Below, in pieces: positions 22,080 to 31,493 of a stretch of 64,000 nt of DNA. The number at the start of each line of letters is the position of its first letter. The stretch's first letter is position 1. The notes under the pieces are model-generated. The model saw only the letters and a program-made list of their open reading frames with translations. It had not been told where the DNA came from and ran no database searches. The translations under genes were made by a program, and so were the position numbers. Source of the DNA: Chryseobacterium daeguense DSM 19388 (GTDB taxonomy: Bacteria; Bacteroidota; Bacteroidia; Flavobacteriales; Weeksellaceae); NCBI RefSeq assembly GCF_000430825.1, contig NZ_AUMT01000004.1:62001-126000 (forward strand), read 5' to 3'.

Positions 22080-25010
22080 ATGAAAAAACAATTATCGTTG
22101 ATTGGAATGCTTCTACTATCAGGCATTTCATTCGCGCAGACTGATCGTCTCTGGTCTGAAAATTCAGGAAAAACAACTTCCCCAATCTTTGAAAACAAAT
22201 CAGGCATTAACAATCCGAAGATCTACAGCCTTGATATCAACGGATTAAAAAATGTCCTCGCAAAAGCTCCTAAAAGACTTGCGGCAGGAGAAAAATCAGA
22301 GATCATTATTTCTTTTCCCAATGCTGAAGGAAGAATGGAAAATTTTAAAGTAAGAGAAAATTCCAACTTCGATCCTCAGCTGGCGGCAAAGTATCCGGAT
22401 ATCAAATCTTATGTAGGTGAAGGCCTCGGAGATTCCGGTTCTACAGTGTACTTCAGCGTATCACCATTAGGCTTATCATCAATGGAAATTTATGGCGATA
22501 AATCTGCCGTTTTCATTGAGCCTTACACCAAAGATCTTTCAATGTATGTGGTTTACAAAAAATCAGATAAAAAAGATGATCTTAATAAGTTTGAATGTAC
22601 CGTGGTAGACGTGGCTCAAAAAGGAATTTCAAATTCAAATCTGGCAGCAAGGCCAAATGCAGATGATGCCAAACTTAGAACGTTCAGGCTGGCTCTTTCT
22701 TCTACTGGAGAATACACAGCTTATTTCGGTGGTACAAAAGCCAATGCTTTAGCTGCTATGAACAACACCATGACCCGTGTAAACGGAGTTTTTGAAAAAG
22801 ATTTTGCTGCAAGAATGGTTTTAATAGCCAATAATGATGCAGTAATTTACACAAGTTCTTCCTCAGACCCTTATTCTCCGGCCTCCCAGATGAATAACTG
22901 GAATTCTCAGCTGCAATCTACTTTAACATCGGTTATCGGAGAGGCAAATTATGACATCGGCCATTTATTCGGAGCTTCTGGCGGCGGCGGAAATGCAGGC
23001 TGCATCGGATGTATCTGTACAAACGGCTCAAAAGGAAGCGGATACACTTCACCGGCAGACGGCATTCCTTCTGGAGATAATTTTGACATTGATTATGTAG
23101 CTCACGAAATGGGGCATCAGTTCGGTGGAAATCATACTTTCTCCCATGGAAATGAAGGAACAGGTGTAAACATGGAACCGGGTTCCGGATCAACAATTAT
23201 GGGATATGCGGGAATTACCAGCCAGGATATCCAGCCGCATTCGGATGCTTTCTTCCATGCGGTAAGTATTCAGCAGATCACGAATAATATTAAGGCTAAA
23301 ACCTGTCCGGTAAGCACAAACACAGGAAATTCTATTCCAACGGCAAACGCAGGTTTGGATTACACAATCCCGAAAGGAACTCCGTTTATGTTAACCGGAG
23401 CAGGAACAGATGCTAACGGTGATGCTTTAACCTATATCTGGGAACAGATGGATAATGCCTCCAATTCTCAGACAGGGGCAAATTCTGCTGCAAGTGCTAC
23501 TAAAGCTTCCGGGCCTACTTTCAGATCCTGGACGCCACAGACTACTCCGACGAGATATTTCCCAAGAATGGCATCAATATTAGCCGGAGCAACTACAACG
23601 GCAGGCTCGGAAATTACTGTTGAAGCCTTATCCAACGTTGCAAGATCGTATAATTTCAGATTTACTGTTCGTGACAACAGAGCCGGAGGTTCAGGAAATA
23701 ATTCCGATGATGCAGTGATCACGGTAAACGGAACAGCAGGACCTTTTACGGTAAGCTCACAAAATTCAGCAACTTCATACACTGGCGGAACCTCACAAAC
23801 CGTAACATGGAATGTGGCAGGAACTACAGCCAACGGTGTGAACGCAGCCAATGTGGATATTCTTTGGTCTACAAACTCCGGAGCAACATGGACTACCCTG
23901 CTTGCCGGAACTCCAAACGACGGTTCTCAGGCGGTAACTATTCCAAATTCAGCAACAACTACAGGAAGAATTATGGTAAAAGGTTCAAATCATATATTCT
24001 TTGACGTAAATAATGCAAATATCACTGTAAATGCAGGTTCGGGAGGTACAGATACTACAGCTCCTACAGCGCCTGTACTGGCAGCTTCAGGCACGACTTC
24101 TACTAGCACAAATCTTTCATGGTCAGGAGCAACAGACAATGTGGCGGTTACAGGCTACGATGTTTATCAGGGTGCTTCACTGATCGGTTCCACAGCATCT
24201 GCTTCATATACTGTAACAAGCTTGACTCCTTCTACAACATACAGCTTCTCAGTAAAAGCAAAAGACGCTGCAGGAAACCTTTCCCCATCCAGCAATACGG
24301 TGAGTGTAACAACGCTTGCAGGAAGCTCGGTAACTTACTGCTCGGCAGCGGCTACCAATACAGCTGATGAAAGAATCGGAAATGTAAAATTCGGTACTAT
24401 TAATAATACATCTACAGGAACTGCAGGATATGAAAACTTTACAGCAATTTCTACCAATGTAACAAGAGGATCGGCTTACACTATTTCTGTAACCCCGGTT
24501 TGGACTTCCACAACTTACAGTGAAGCTTACGCAGTTTATATTGACTACAATGGTGACGGCGACTTTACAGACAGTGGAGAACTGGCATGGTCTAAAGCTG
24601 GTTCTACAACAAGCCCGGCTACAGGATCTATCACCATTCCGGCATCAGCGGCCATCGGAAATACAAGAATGAGAGTAATGATGAAATACAGCTCTGTGCC
24701 TACTTCATCTTGTGGAACATATACGTACGGACAGGTGGAAGATTATACTTTGAATATTGTTTCATCAGGAAGAGGAGAAACAGTTGGTACAGCAGATTTA
24801 TTGACTGATATCAAATTATATCCAAATCCGGCAAGAGATATTCTACATATTTCAAATACAACGTCCGAAGACTATAAAATCTTCGATATGGGTGGAAAAC
24901 TAATCAATTCAGGAAAACTCGAAAGAGGCTCGGTGAACGTAAGCGGCCTGATAAAAGGAGCTTATATGATCCAAATAGGAGAAATCACTAAGAGATTTAT
25001 TAAAAACTAA
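22080..25010 (+). CDS. Secreted reprolysin-like metalloprotease with FN3, GEVED and T9SS sorting domains
   Basis: 976 aa from the ATG at 22080, giving the signal peptide MKKQLSLIGMLLLSGISFAQ; the ORF is open to 22020 but that part overlaps the promoter. Residues ~60-160 look like a propeptide. The zinc motif HEMGHQFGGNH starts at residue 342 and the Met-turn is IMGYAG, as in M12B-like metzincins. After beta-sandwich linkers there is an FN3 domain (TAPVLAASGTTSTSTNLSWS...) and a GEVED domain (YIDYNGDGDFTDSGEL ... GQVEDYTLNI). The C-terminus (IKLYPNPARDILHIS ... GAYMIQIGEITKRFIKN) is a type A T9SS signal. Likely an extracellular protease. Confidence 0.92.
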   Translation: MKKQLSLIGMLLLSGISFAQTDRLWSENSGKTTSPIFENKSGINNPKIYSLDINGLKNVLAKAPKRLAAGEKSEIIISFPNAEGRMENFKVRENSNFDPQLAAKYPDIKSYVGEGLGDSGSTVYFSVSPLGLSSMEIYGDKSAVFIEPYTKDLSMYVVYKKSDKKDDLNKFECTVVDVAQKGISNSNLAARPNADDAKLRTFRLALSSTGEYTAYFGGTKANALAAMNNTMTRVNGVFEKDFAARMVLIANNDAVIYTSSSSDPYSPASQMNNWNSQLQSTLTSVIGEANYDIGHLFGASGGGGNAGCIGCICTNGSKGSGYTSPADGIPSGDNFDIDYVAHEMGHQFGGNHTFSHGNEGTGVNMEPGSGSTIMGYAGITSQDIQPHSDAFFHAVSIQQITNNIKAKTCPVSTNTGNSIPTANAGLDYTIPKGTPFMLTGAGTDANGDALTYIWEQMDNASNSQTGANSAASATKASGPTFRSWTPQTTPTRYFPRMASILAGATTTAGSEITVEALSNVARSYNFRFTVRDNRAGGSGNNSDDAVITVNGTAGPFTVSSQNSATSYTGGTSQTVTWNVAGTTANGVNAANVDILWSTNSGATWTTLLAGTPNDGSQAVTIPNSATTTGRIMVKGSNHIFFDVNNANITVNAGSGGTDTTAPTAPVLAASGTTSTSTNLSWSGATDNVAVTGYDVYQGASLIGSTASASYTVTSLTPSTTYSFSVKAKDAAGNLSPSSNTVSVTTLAGSSVTYCSAAATNTADERIGNVKFGTINNTSTGTAGYENFTAISTNVTRGSAYTISVTPVWTSTTYSEAYAVYIDYNGDGDFTDSGELAWSKAGSTTSPATGSITIPASAAIGNTRMRVMMKYSSVPTSSCGTYTYGQVEDYTLNIVSSGRGETVGTADLLTDIKLYPNPARDILHISNTTSEDYKIFDMGGKLINSGKLERGSVNVSGLIKGAYMIQIGEITKRFIKN

Positions 25011-25039
25011 TCCCCATTCAATGTTTAACATTGAGAAAA

Positions 25040-25067
25040 GGCTGTACGGAAACGTGCAGTCTTTTTT
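25040..25067 (+). terminator. Terminator of the metalloprotease gene
   Basis: Nine-base stem closed by a GAAA tetraloop (GGCTGTACG-GAAA-CGTGCAGTC) followed by six T. Confidence 0.9.
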
Positions 25068-25093
25068 ATGAGTAATAAATAATGGGTAATTTT

Positions 25094-25149
25094 AGTTATG
25101 AATTATGAATTATGAATTATGAATTATGAATTATGAATTATGAATTATA
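25094..25149. repeat. Heptamer tandem repeat (AATTATG)n
   Basis: Six perfect AATTATG units (25101-25142) plus partial units at both ends. It lies in the 323-bp spacer before the MazG-like gene and codes for nothing. Confidence 0.9.
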
Positions 25150-25179
25150 TTTCCATTATCACACTGAGGATTATGCGCG

Positions 25180-25216
25180 CTGTCATGCTGAATACAAAGC
25201 TTTCGAAGCGTCTTGT
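25180..25216. repeat. Diverged copy of the GTCATGCTGA...GAAGC dispersed element
   Basis: TGTCATGCTGAATACAAAGC-TTTCGAAGCGTCTTG resembles a short element often seen between genes in Bacteroidota (TGTCATGCTGAGCGGAGTCGAAGCATCT type); a better-preserved inverse copy lies at 60115-60139. Confidence 0.45.
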
Positions 25217-25333
25217 TAAGATTATTTCTTCATCAGACTGGCAACAGTGAAAATGAATCTGTTTAAAAACCTAAGCCCTAATTCCTAAAATCTAAAACCC
25301 AATCATTATATTTGCCTTTAAATAAAAAAAATT

Positions 25334-25801
25334 ATGGATAAAATTGACAGTCTGAACCAGGTAGCAGAATTCCACACCACTTTCAAAGCCCCTATTTTAG
25401 ATACACCACAAATTCCTTCTCCGGAAAGGTGCAACCTTAGGGTAGAACTTTTACAGGAAGAATTAAATGAGCTGAAACAGGCCATCGCGGATAATAACAT
25501 CGTAGAAATTGCTGATGCGTTATGTGATCTGCAGTATGTTTTGAGCGGAGCGGTTCTGGAATTCGGACTTGGCAGTAAATTTGTAGAGCTATTCAACGAA
25601 GTTCAGCGTTCCAACATGTCGAAAGCATGCGATAATGAAGAGCAGGCACAGGAAACAGTTGAATTTTACAAAGCTAAAGACGTAGAGTCATTTTATGAAA
25701 AATCAGGAGAAAAGTATAATGTTTACAGAAAAGCAGATCATAAGGTATTGAAAAATAAATACTACTCCCCTGCAGATTTAAAGACAATTATTGAAAAATA
25801 G
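25334..25801 (+). CDS. MazG/PRA-PH-like nucleotide pyrophosphohydrolase
   Basis: 155 aa all-alpha NTP-PPase. The EExxE...ExxD metal motif is visible in RVELLQEELNELKQAI followed by NNIVEIADALCDLQYVLSG. It is related to phosphoribosyl-ATP pyrophosphohydrolase and MazG house-cleaning enzymes; histidine synthesis is covered by the separate hisIE (33554-34144), so a house-cleaning role is more likely. It ends one base before the thioredoxin-like gene start, so the genes are co-transcribed. Confidence 0.85.
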   Translation: MDKIDSLNQVAEFHTTFKAPILDTPQIPSPERCNLRVELLQEELNELKQAIADNNIVEIADALCDLQYVLSGAVLEFGLGSKFVELFNEVQRSNMSKACDNEEQAQETVEFYKAKDVESFYEKSGEKYNVYRKADHKVLKNKYYSPADLKTIIEK

Positions 25802-25802
25802 T

Positions 25803-26369
25803 ATGAAAAAATTTATTACGAATATTGCTGTCGTTTCCTGTATGGCATTCACGGCACAGTATTTCAGCGCACAAAAAGTGGTGGTAAACCGCGAAGTTGA
25901 AACTACAAATGATGGTAAAATGCTGTTGGGCAACCAGCTGAAAAGCCAGTTCCTGAAAGCTCCGTATGCCGACTGGTATGTGAAGGAGCACGATGAATAT
26001 GCAGTAGACCAGAAGGCCATAGCAGAATTGAAAAAAGCAAAATTCACCAGTTATGACTTAGTCGTTTTTATGGGTACATGGTGTGAAGATTCTCACAGGG
26101 ATTTTCCAAGGTTGATGAAGATTCTGGAAGAATTAAAGTATCCTGAAAATAGATTAACCATTATTGCTGTAAACCGTAAAAAAGAATCTCCAAATGGCGA
26201 TGAAGGCCTTTATAATATTCAGAAAGTTCCTACCATTATTGTTCAGAAATATGGAAAAGAGCTGGGAAGAATTATAGAAATGCCTACTACCGGCTATATT
26301 GAGAGAGACCTTGTAAATATTGTAAAGAAAGACGACAGCTCTGTAATTAAAGAAATTTTTAAGAAGTAA
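25803..26369 (+). CDS. Secreted thioredoxin-like protein with CxxS site
   Basis: 188 aa from the ATG at 25803, which follows the previous stop by one base and gives a signal peptide (MKKFITNIAVVSCMAFTAQYFSA). The thioredoxin-like fold has LVVFMGTWCEDSHRDFPRL: the second active-site Cys is replaced by Ser (C-E-D-S), so it cannot act as a classical dithiol reductase. The cis-Pro is present in NIQKVPTIIV. A monothiol exchange or isomerase role in the periplasm is inference. Confidence 0.82.
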   Translation: MKKFITNIAVVSCMAFTAQYFSAQKVVVNREVETTNDGKMLLGNQLKSQFLKAPYADWYVKEHDEYAVDQKAIAELKKAKFTSYDLVVFMGTWCEDSHRDFPRLMKILEELKYPENRLTIIAVNRKKESPNGDEGLYNIQKVPTIIVQKYGKELGRIIEMPTTGYIERDLVNIVKKDDSSVIKEIFKK

Positions 26370-26372
26370 AAT

Positions 26373-26978
26373 TTGAGAAACATTAAGATTTTAGTTCCGT
26401 TTTTGGCCGGGATTGTCCTGATGGGCATTCTGTTTTTCAGCTTTAGATCCTGTTTTAATCCTACTCAAAAAACGGAAAAATCGGATTATTATATTCTGAC
26501 CAATCAGATTTCAAAGATGAATAAAATGGTAGTTCTGGAGCAGAATACTTCCTCAATGCAGAAAACCAAAATGGGCTATGAATTTTTTGGTAAAGAAGTG
26601 ACAAGCAACAGTATTATCACTTATACAAAAACCACGGCTCAGGTTTCTTATGATTTGAATAAAATGAAGCTGGAGGTAGATTCCATCAATAAAAAATTGA
26701 TTATTAAAGAACTTCCTGATGCAGATATAAGAATTACACCAAGTGTTGAAATTCAGTCAATGGATGATTCCTTCATCAACAGGATTTCCGAAAAAGACAT
26801 TAAAAACGTAACGCAGAAAGCGAAGCAGGCCGCTATTAATTCTATTAATCAAAACCAGCTGAGAAACGAAGGAAGGGAACAATTAATGGAAAATCTTAAT
26901 AATATTTTCGTTTTGGCAAAGGCTTTGAATTATACCATAGAAGATCAGACGGGAAAAATAGGTGTCCTCGGACTTTAA
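26373..26978 (+). CDS. DUF4230 family membrane-anchored protein
   Basis: 201 aa using the TTG at 26373, three bases after the previous stop; no suitable ATG precedes the N-terminal transmembrane helix (ILVPFLAGIVLMGILFFSF). The rest is a periplasmic DUF4230 domain with IITYTKTTAQVSYDLNKMKL and the C-terminal helix QAAINSINQNQLRNEGREQL. Family function unknown. Likely co-transcribed with the MazG-like and thioredoxin-like genes. Confidence 0.8.
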   Translation: MRNIKILVPFLAGIVLMGILFFSFRSCFNPTQKTEKSDYYILTNQISKMNKMVVLEQNTSSMQKTKMGYEFFGKEVTSNSIITYTKTTAQVSYDLNKMKLEVDSINKKLIIKELPDADIRITPSVEIQSMDDSFINRISEKDIKNVTQKAKQAAINSINQNQLRNEGREQLMENLNNIFVLAKALNYTIEDQTGKIGVLGL

Positions 26979-27023
26979 AGTTTTTACCTGAATTCTGAAC
27001 TTTTAACTTTAAAATTTTAAGCT

Positions 27024-27209
27024 ATGAATTCGCAAGAAAACGACCAGAAGAAAGAATCTGCCAACAATGCAGAAACAAAAAAGCAGAATCAGGATTTCCC
27101 AAATATTCCTGCTTCGTCAAAAAAAACAAATCCACCTGATGTAGATAAAGAAGATGTTCAAAAATCTTCAAAAAACAATAAATCGGGCAAAACAGATAAT
27201 ACTAAGTGA
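27024..27209 (+). CDS. Small hydrophilic Lys/Asn-rich protein
   Basis: 61 aa, almost entirely polar (MNSQENDQKKESANNAETKK...), probably disordered; no family recognised. Its stop lies inside the stem of the next terminator, 45 bp after DUF4230, so it is likely the last gene of that transcript. Composition is typical of small stress or filler proteins in this group; it could be spurious. Confidence 0.5.
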   Translation: MNSQENDQKKESANNAETKKQNQDFPNIPASSKKTNPPDVDKEDVQKSSKNNKSGKTDNTK

Positions 27210-27227
27210 AAGCTTAGTATTTTTTTG
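27198..27227 (+). terminator. Terminator of the MazG-DUF4230 transcript
   Basis: AATACTAAG / CTTAGTATT stem followed by seven T; the 61-aa ORF ends within it. Confidence 0.85.
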
Positions 27228-27411
27228 TTTAACATTAAATCTGAAATAAAATATGCTTTAACTTATTCATAATGAGCATGTGAAAAATTTGAGAATAATT
27301 GAAAACGGATTTATTTAAAGATTAGTATTAATTCTTATTGTAAATCCACCTTAATATAGCTTTTTAAATAAAAAATGCGTATTTTTGCATCTTAAAATTT
27401 CTTAGTAAACA

Positions 27412-29331
27412 ATGATAAAAATTACACTTCCAGACAATAGTGTCAAAGAATTCGAGGCAGGAGTTACTCCGCTTGATGTGGCAAAATCTATAAGCGAGGG
27501 ATTGGCTAGAAATACCATCTCCGCAGTTGTTAATGACCAACAAGTAGAAACCACCACACCTATCACCACGGATTCCACGGTACAGCTATTGACATGGAAT
27601 GATGATCTTGGTAAGAAAGCCTTCTGGCATTCTTCTGCCCACTTGCTGGCGCAGGCTATCCTTGAGTTTTATCCTAATGCTAAGTTGACCATCGGTCCTG
27701 CTATCGAAAACGGATTCTATTATGATGTAGATTTCGGTGACGAAAGTTTATCTGATAAAGATTTTGAGAAGATTGAGAAAAAAGTGTTGGAAAATGCTAA
27801 AAAAGGTTCAACTTTTTCTCTTTACCCTGTTTCTAAAGAAGAAGCATTAAAAACGTATGCAGATAATCCTTATAAAGTAGAGCTGATTTCTAATCTTAAT
27901 GACGGGGAAATCACGTTTGTAACTCATGATAACTTCACAGATCTTTGTCGTGGAGGGCACATTCCGAATACAAGCATCGTAAAAGCTTTTAAAGTTTTAA
28001 ATGCTGCCGGAGCGTACTGGAGAGGAAACGAAAAAAATCCTCAGCTTACGAGAGTTTACGGTATTTCTTTCCCTAAGCAGAAGGATTTAACGGAATATCT
28101 TGAAAGATTAGAAGAAGCAAAAAGAAGAGACCATAGAAAATTAGGTAAAGAATTGGGTATTTTCGCTTTCTCTGAAAAAGTAGGTGCCGGATTGCCGCTT
28201 TGGCTGCCAAAAGGTACTGCTTTGAGAAGAAAACTGGAAAATTTCCTTTCTGCAGCTCAGAAAAAAGGAGGTTATGAATTTGTAATGTCACCACACATTG
28301 GTGCAAAAGAATTATATGTAACTTCAGGACACTGGGATAAATATGGAGCAGACAGCTTCCAGCCGATCAAAACTCCGAATGAAGGAGAAGAATTCATGCT
28401 GAAGCCAATGAACTGCCCTCACCACTGTGAAATCTATAAAACTTCACAATGGAGCTACAGGGATTTACCGAAAAGATATGCGGAATTCGGGACTGTTTAC
28501 AGATATGAGCAAAGCGGAGAGCTTCACGGATTAACAAGGGTTCGTGGATTTACTCAGGATGATGCCCACCTTTTCTGTACTCCGGATCAGCTTTTGGGAG
28601 AGTTTGAAGCGGTAATCGATCTTGTATTGTACGTTTTCAAATCGTTAGGCTTTGAAGATTTTGTGACTCAGGTTTCTTTGAGAGATCCTGATAACAGAGA
28701 AAAATATATCGGTTCTGATGAGAACTGGGAAAAAGCAGAAAATGCAATCATCACAGCAGCGAAAAATAAGAATTTAAAAACTGTTGTTGAATATGGTGAA
28801 GCAGCATTCTACGGTCCGAAGCTGGATTTCATGGTGAAGGATGCTTTAGGCAGAAAATGGCAGCTTGGAACTATTCAGGTGGATTACAATTTGCCGGAAA
28901 GATTTGACCTTCATTATATCGGAAATGATAATGAAAAGCACAGACCGGTAATGATCCACAGAGCGCCGTTTGGTTCTATGGAGCGTTTCATCGCTATTCT
29001 GCTTGAAAATACTGCAGGTGACTTCCCGTTGTGGTTGGCTCCTGACCAGTTTATCATTCTTCCGATCAGTGAAAAATATGTAGATTATTCGAAAAAAGTT
29101 TCACAATTTTTAGAAAATCACGATATTAGCGGACAGATTGACGACAGAAACGAAAAAACAGGAAAAAAAATCCGTGATGCGGAATTAAATAAAATCCCAT
29201 TCATGCTTGTAGTAGGAGAAAATGAGGAGAAGGATGGCACAATTTCTGTAAGAAGACGTGGTGAAGGCGATCTTGGAGTAATGAACATGGAAGATTTTGT
29301 TGCATATTTCAAGAAGGAGTCCGCTATATAA
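27412..29331 (+). CDS. thrS: Threonyl-tRNA synthetase
   Basis: 639 aa, full length. TGS domain (1-60), editing/SAD domain with H73-x3-H77 ([10 protein letters not shown]) and CRGGH, class II catalytic core with the zinc Cys in [15 protein letters not shown], motif 2 [20 protein letters not shown] and motif 3 [17 protein letters not shown], then the anticodon-binding domain. A -7 element (TATTTTTG, 27380-27387) lies 25 bp upstream. As in most bacteria it is followed by infC. Confidence 0.98.
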   Translation: MIKITLPDNSVKEFEAGVTPLDVAKSISEGLARNTISAVVNDQQVETTTPITTDSTVQLLTWNDDLGKKAFWHSSAHLLAQAILEFYPNAKLTIGPAIENGFYYDVDFGDESLSDKDFEKIEKKVLENAKKGSTFSLYPVSKEEALKTYADNPYKVELISNLNDGEITFVTHDNFTDLCRGGHIPNTSIVKAFKVLNAAGAYWRGNEKNPQLTRVYGISFPKQKDLTEYLERLEEAKRRDHRKLGKELGIFAFSEKVGAGLPLWLPKGTALRRKLENFLSAAQKKGGYEFVMSPHIGAKELYVTSGHWDKYGADSFQPIKTPNEGEEFMLKPMNCPHHCEIYKTSQWSYRDLPKRYAEFGTVYRYEQSGELHGLTRVRGFTQDDAHLFCTPDQLLGEFEAVIDLVLYVFKSLGFEDFVTQVSLRDPDNREKYIGSDENWEKAENAIITAAKNKNLKTVVEYGEAAFYGPKLDFMVKDALGRKWQLGTIQVDYNLPERFDLHYIGNDNEKHRPVMIHRAPFGSMERFIAILLENTAGDFPLWLAPDQFIILPISEKYVDYSKKVSQFLENHDISGQIDDRNEKTGKKIRDAELNKIPFMLVVGENEEKDGTISVRRRGEGDLGVMNMEDFVAYFKKESAI

Positions 29332-29451
29332 AATTTAATTAAGAGATTAAGTTATTTAGGGATTAAGAATTAACATTAAATATTTCTTAATTTCTAAATC
29401 TCTGAATTTTTTAATTTTTAGAATAAGATTAACCAATAAAATTATAATACA

Positions 29452-30012
29452 ATAGCACAAAGATTTAACAACAGGGGCCCACAGAGACGTCCGGTACAGG
29501 AGGACGCTCACTTGATCAACGATAAAATTCGTGTGAGAGAGCTTCGTTTGGTGGGCGATAACGTAGAGCCGGGAGTTTATCCAACTGACAAAGCAAGACA
29601 GATTGCTCAGGAGCAGGAATTGGATCTTGTAGTGATTTCCGACAAGGCTGAACCGTTTATTGCAAGGATACTGGACTATAAAAAGTTCTTATACGAGCAA
29701 AAGAAAAAGCAGAAGGAACTGAAAGCCAAGCAGGTGAAAGTAGTTGTAAAAGAGATCCGTTTCGGGCCTCAGACTGATGAGCACGACTATGAATTTAAGA
29801 AGAAGCATGCTGAAAAATTCCTTGAAGAAGGTTCAAAATTAAAAACCTACGTATTTTTTAAAGGGCGTTCTATTATCTTTAAAGATCAGGGAGAGATTTT
29901 GCTTCTAAAACTGGCTCAGGAACTTGAGCACGTCGGAAAAGTAGACCAGCTTCCTAAACTTGAAGGAAAGAGAATGATTATGATGATGAGTCCTAAAAAG
30001 CCGGCTAAATAA
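29452..30012 (+). CDS. infC: Translation initiation factor IF-3, AUA start codon
   Basis: 186 aa starting at ATA (29452): the reading frame gives (M)[19 protein letters not shown] before [17 protein letters not shown], matching the conserved IF-3 N-terminus of Flavobacteriia. No ATG, GTG or TTG exists between the upstream in-frame stop (29437) and the conserved region; the TTG at 29512 would remove conserved residues. Rare start codons are a known IF-3 feature, because IF-3 rejects them and so limits its own synthesis. C-domain motifs [20 protein letters not shown] and [14 protein letters not shown] are present. Followed by a terminator rather than directly by rpmI. Confidence 0.93.
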   Translation: MAQRFNNRGPQRRPVQEDAHLINDKIRVRELRLVGDNVEPGVYPTDKARQIAQEQELDLVVISDKAEPFIARILDYKKFLYEQKKKQKELKAKQVKVVVKEIRFGPQTDEHDYEFKKKHAEKFLEEGSKLKTYVFFKGRSIIFKDQGEILLLKLAQELEHVGKVDQLPKLEGKRMIMMMSPKKPAK

Positions 30013-30048
30013 TCTATAGCCAGATCATTAAGATCTGATTACGATATA

Positions 30049-30076
30049 AACCTCAAAGAAATTTGAGGTTTTTTTA
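30049..30076 (+). terminator. infC terminator
   Basis: AACCTCAAA-GAAA-TTTGAGGTT with T run; it ends the thrS-infC transcript before the hydrolase gene. Confidence 0.9.
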
Positions 30077-30145
30077 TTTTATATATATTGATTAATTAAT
30101 TATTAAAATTTATCTTAGATCAATATTATGATAAAAAAATTCCTC

Positions 30146-30153
30146 TACATTTG
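30146..30153 (+). promoter_or_regulatory. -7 element of the alpha/beta hydrolase gene
   Basis: TACATTTG matches TAnnTTTG; no clear TTTG 19 bp upstream. Confidence 0.4.
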
Positions 30154-30223
30154 CTTTATAAATAAGAAACAGAAACTTATTTAGATCAAAAATAAATTAT
30201 TAATACATTAAACTTTAAAAGCA

Positions 30224-31045
30224 ATGAGCACACTTAAATTAAAAGACGGGACAGAAATTTTTTACAAAGATCAGGGCGAAGGACCAGTACTAATGTTTCA
30301 TCACGGATGGCCGCTATCATCAGATGACTGGGATGCGCAGGTGATCTTTTTTTTACAGAAAGGGTATAGAGTAATTGCACACGACAGAAGAGGCCACGGA
30401 CGCTCCAGCCAGAATATTTACAACCATACCATTGAGCAGTATGCTTCTGATGCAGCTGAGTTGGTAGAATTTCTTGATCTGAAGGATGTAATCCATATCG
30501 GGCACTCTACAGGTGGTGGTGAAGTAATCCGTTATGTAAATAAATATGCGAACGGCAGAGCGAAAAAAGCAGTATTAATAAGCGCAGTTCCGCCGGTAAT
30601 GGTAAAAAGTGAAAATAATCCGGATGGTGTTCCAATGGAAGTTTTTGATAATATCAGGGATCAGACTTTGAATAACAGAAACCAGTTTTATATTGATCTT
30701 ACTTTCCCTTTTTACGGGTATAACAGAGAAGGTGCAGATGTAAAAGAAGGTGTGCAGAGAAACTGGTGGAGACAGGGAATGATGGGTGGTATCGTAGCTC
30801 ATTATGACGGTATTAAAGCTTTTTCCGAAACGGATTTTACAGAAGACCTGAAATCTGTTGATATTCCTGTTCTTTTACTTCACGGTGAAGATGACCAGAT
30901 TGTGCCAATTGAAAATTCAGCGATAAAATCAGCGAAGCTATTGAAGAACGGAAAACTGATTACTTATCCGGGGTTCCCTCACGGAATGCCTACTACAGAG
31001 CATGAAACAATCAATAGAGACCTTTTGGAATTTATAGAATCATAA
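30224..31045 (+). CDS. Alpha/beta hydrolase, non-heme chloroperoxidase/esterase type
   Basis: 273 aa. The oxyanion segment HHGWPLSSDDWDAQ, the nucleophile elbow GHSTGGGEVIRYV (Ser), the acid Asp in LLLHGEDDQIVP and the His in FPHGMPTTEHE make a complete triad. The HDRRGHGRSSQ strand is typical of cofactor-free 'chloroperoxidases', most of which are really esterases or perhydrolases. It interrupts the usual infC-rpmI-rplT order and has its own -7 element and terminator, so it is an insertion into that locus. Confidence 0.9.
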   Translation: MSTLKLKDGTEIFYKDQGEGPVLMFHHGWPLSSDDWDAQVIFFLQKGYRVIAHDRRGHGRSSQNIYNHTIEQYASDAAELVEFLDLKDVIHIGHSTGGGEVIRYVNKYANGRAKKAVLISAVPPVMVKSENNPDGVPMEVFDNIRDQTLNNRNQFYIDLTFPFYGYNREGADVKEGVQRNWWRQGMMGGIVAHYDGIKAFSETDFTEDLKSVDIPVLLLHGEDDQIVPIENSAIKSAKLLKNGKLITYPGFPHGMPTTEHETINRDLLEFIES

Positions 31046-31068
31046 TTCTTTTCTAAATAAATTAGAAG

Positions 31069-31097
31069 CTGCAATCGGGATCCGGTTGTAGTTTTTT
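31069..31097 (+). terminator. Hydrolase terminator
   Basis: CTGCAATCGG-GAT-CCGGTTGTAG stem with two G-U pairs, followed by six T. Confidence 0.88.
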
Positions 31098-31242
31098 ATT
31101 TAATGATTTTATTGATTTTGGGACTGTGGCTGTCACGATGGAAAGGTATTAGCTTTCAGATTATTCAGTGAAGTTTTTACTGAAGCTTTAATTGAATTAT
31201 AAATTTAATCAAAGATATAATTAAAAAGACTAAAATTTCTAT

Positions 31243-31378
31243 GGTGGCTGAGGCTCTCGAAGCCACCAGTCCTGCTACCCTAGCCCAGATTGCAACGACA
31301 TCCTTTTTGATTGCGGGCGCAGCAAAGCGGAGCCCGTAACCAAAAAGATACAGTGGAAAGCTGGAATAGCTTCTAAGA
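31243..31378. repeat. GC-rich structured intergenic element (possible Flavo-1-like RNA or dispersed repeat)
   Basis: Within a 490-bp gene-free stretch (31046-31535). First a hairpin GGTGGCT...AGCCACC (31243-31267) containing the 19-base core GGCTGAGGCTCTCGAAGCC shared with 6901-6919. Then a long stem: CTTTTTG (31303-31309) and TTGCGGGC pair with GCCCGTAA and CAAAAAG (31341-31347), one A-C mismatch, over a GC-bearing loop. The flanks (CTAGCCCAG and CTGGAATAG) can also pair. The composition contrasts with its surroundings. It resembles a sequence I associate with repeated intergenic elements of Flavobacteriia; class assignment is unverified. Confidence 0.5.
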
Positions 31379-31432
31379 AATGAATATTGCATTAAAGTAC
31401 GACATCAGACTTTCTTTTCCGTATAAAATATC

Positions 31433-31493
31433 TTTCCAGTATCAGTTTTTTTCCGTAATTTTGCAAACTATTATTCCACGAATTGCGGGAATA
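31433..31493 (+). promoter_or_regulatory. rpmI-rplT promoter and 5' leader hairpin
   Basis: TTTC-N19-TAATTTTG (31433-31463) is near consensus. The expected RNA starts close to 31470 and opens with the hairpin TATTCC...GGAATA (31472-31493). A hairpin at the extreme 5' end of an L35-L20 leader could stabilise the mRNA or bind L20; the latter is speculation. Confidence 0.55.

Noticed and set aside
25094..25149. Regular repeats that might suggest a CRISPR array
   Set aside because: The unit is only 7 bp with no spacers and no cas genes nearby; it is a simple tandem repeat.
27240..27411. T-box or riboswitch before thrS
   Set aside because: No hairpin series, specifier loop or terminator/antiterminator pair visible; only a -7 element.
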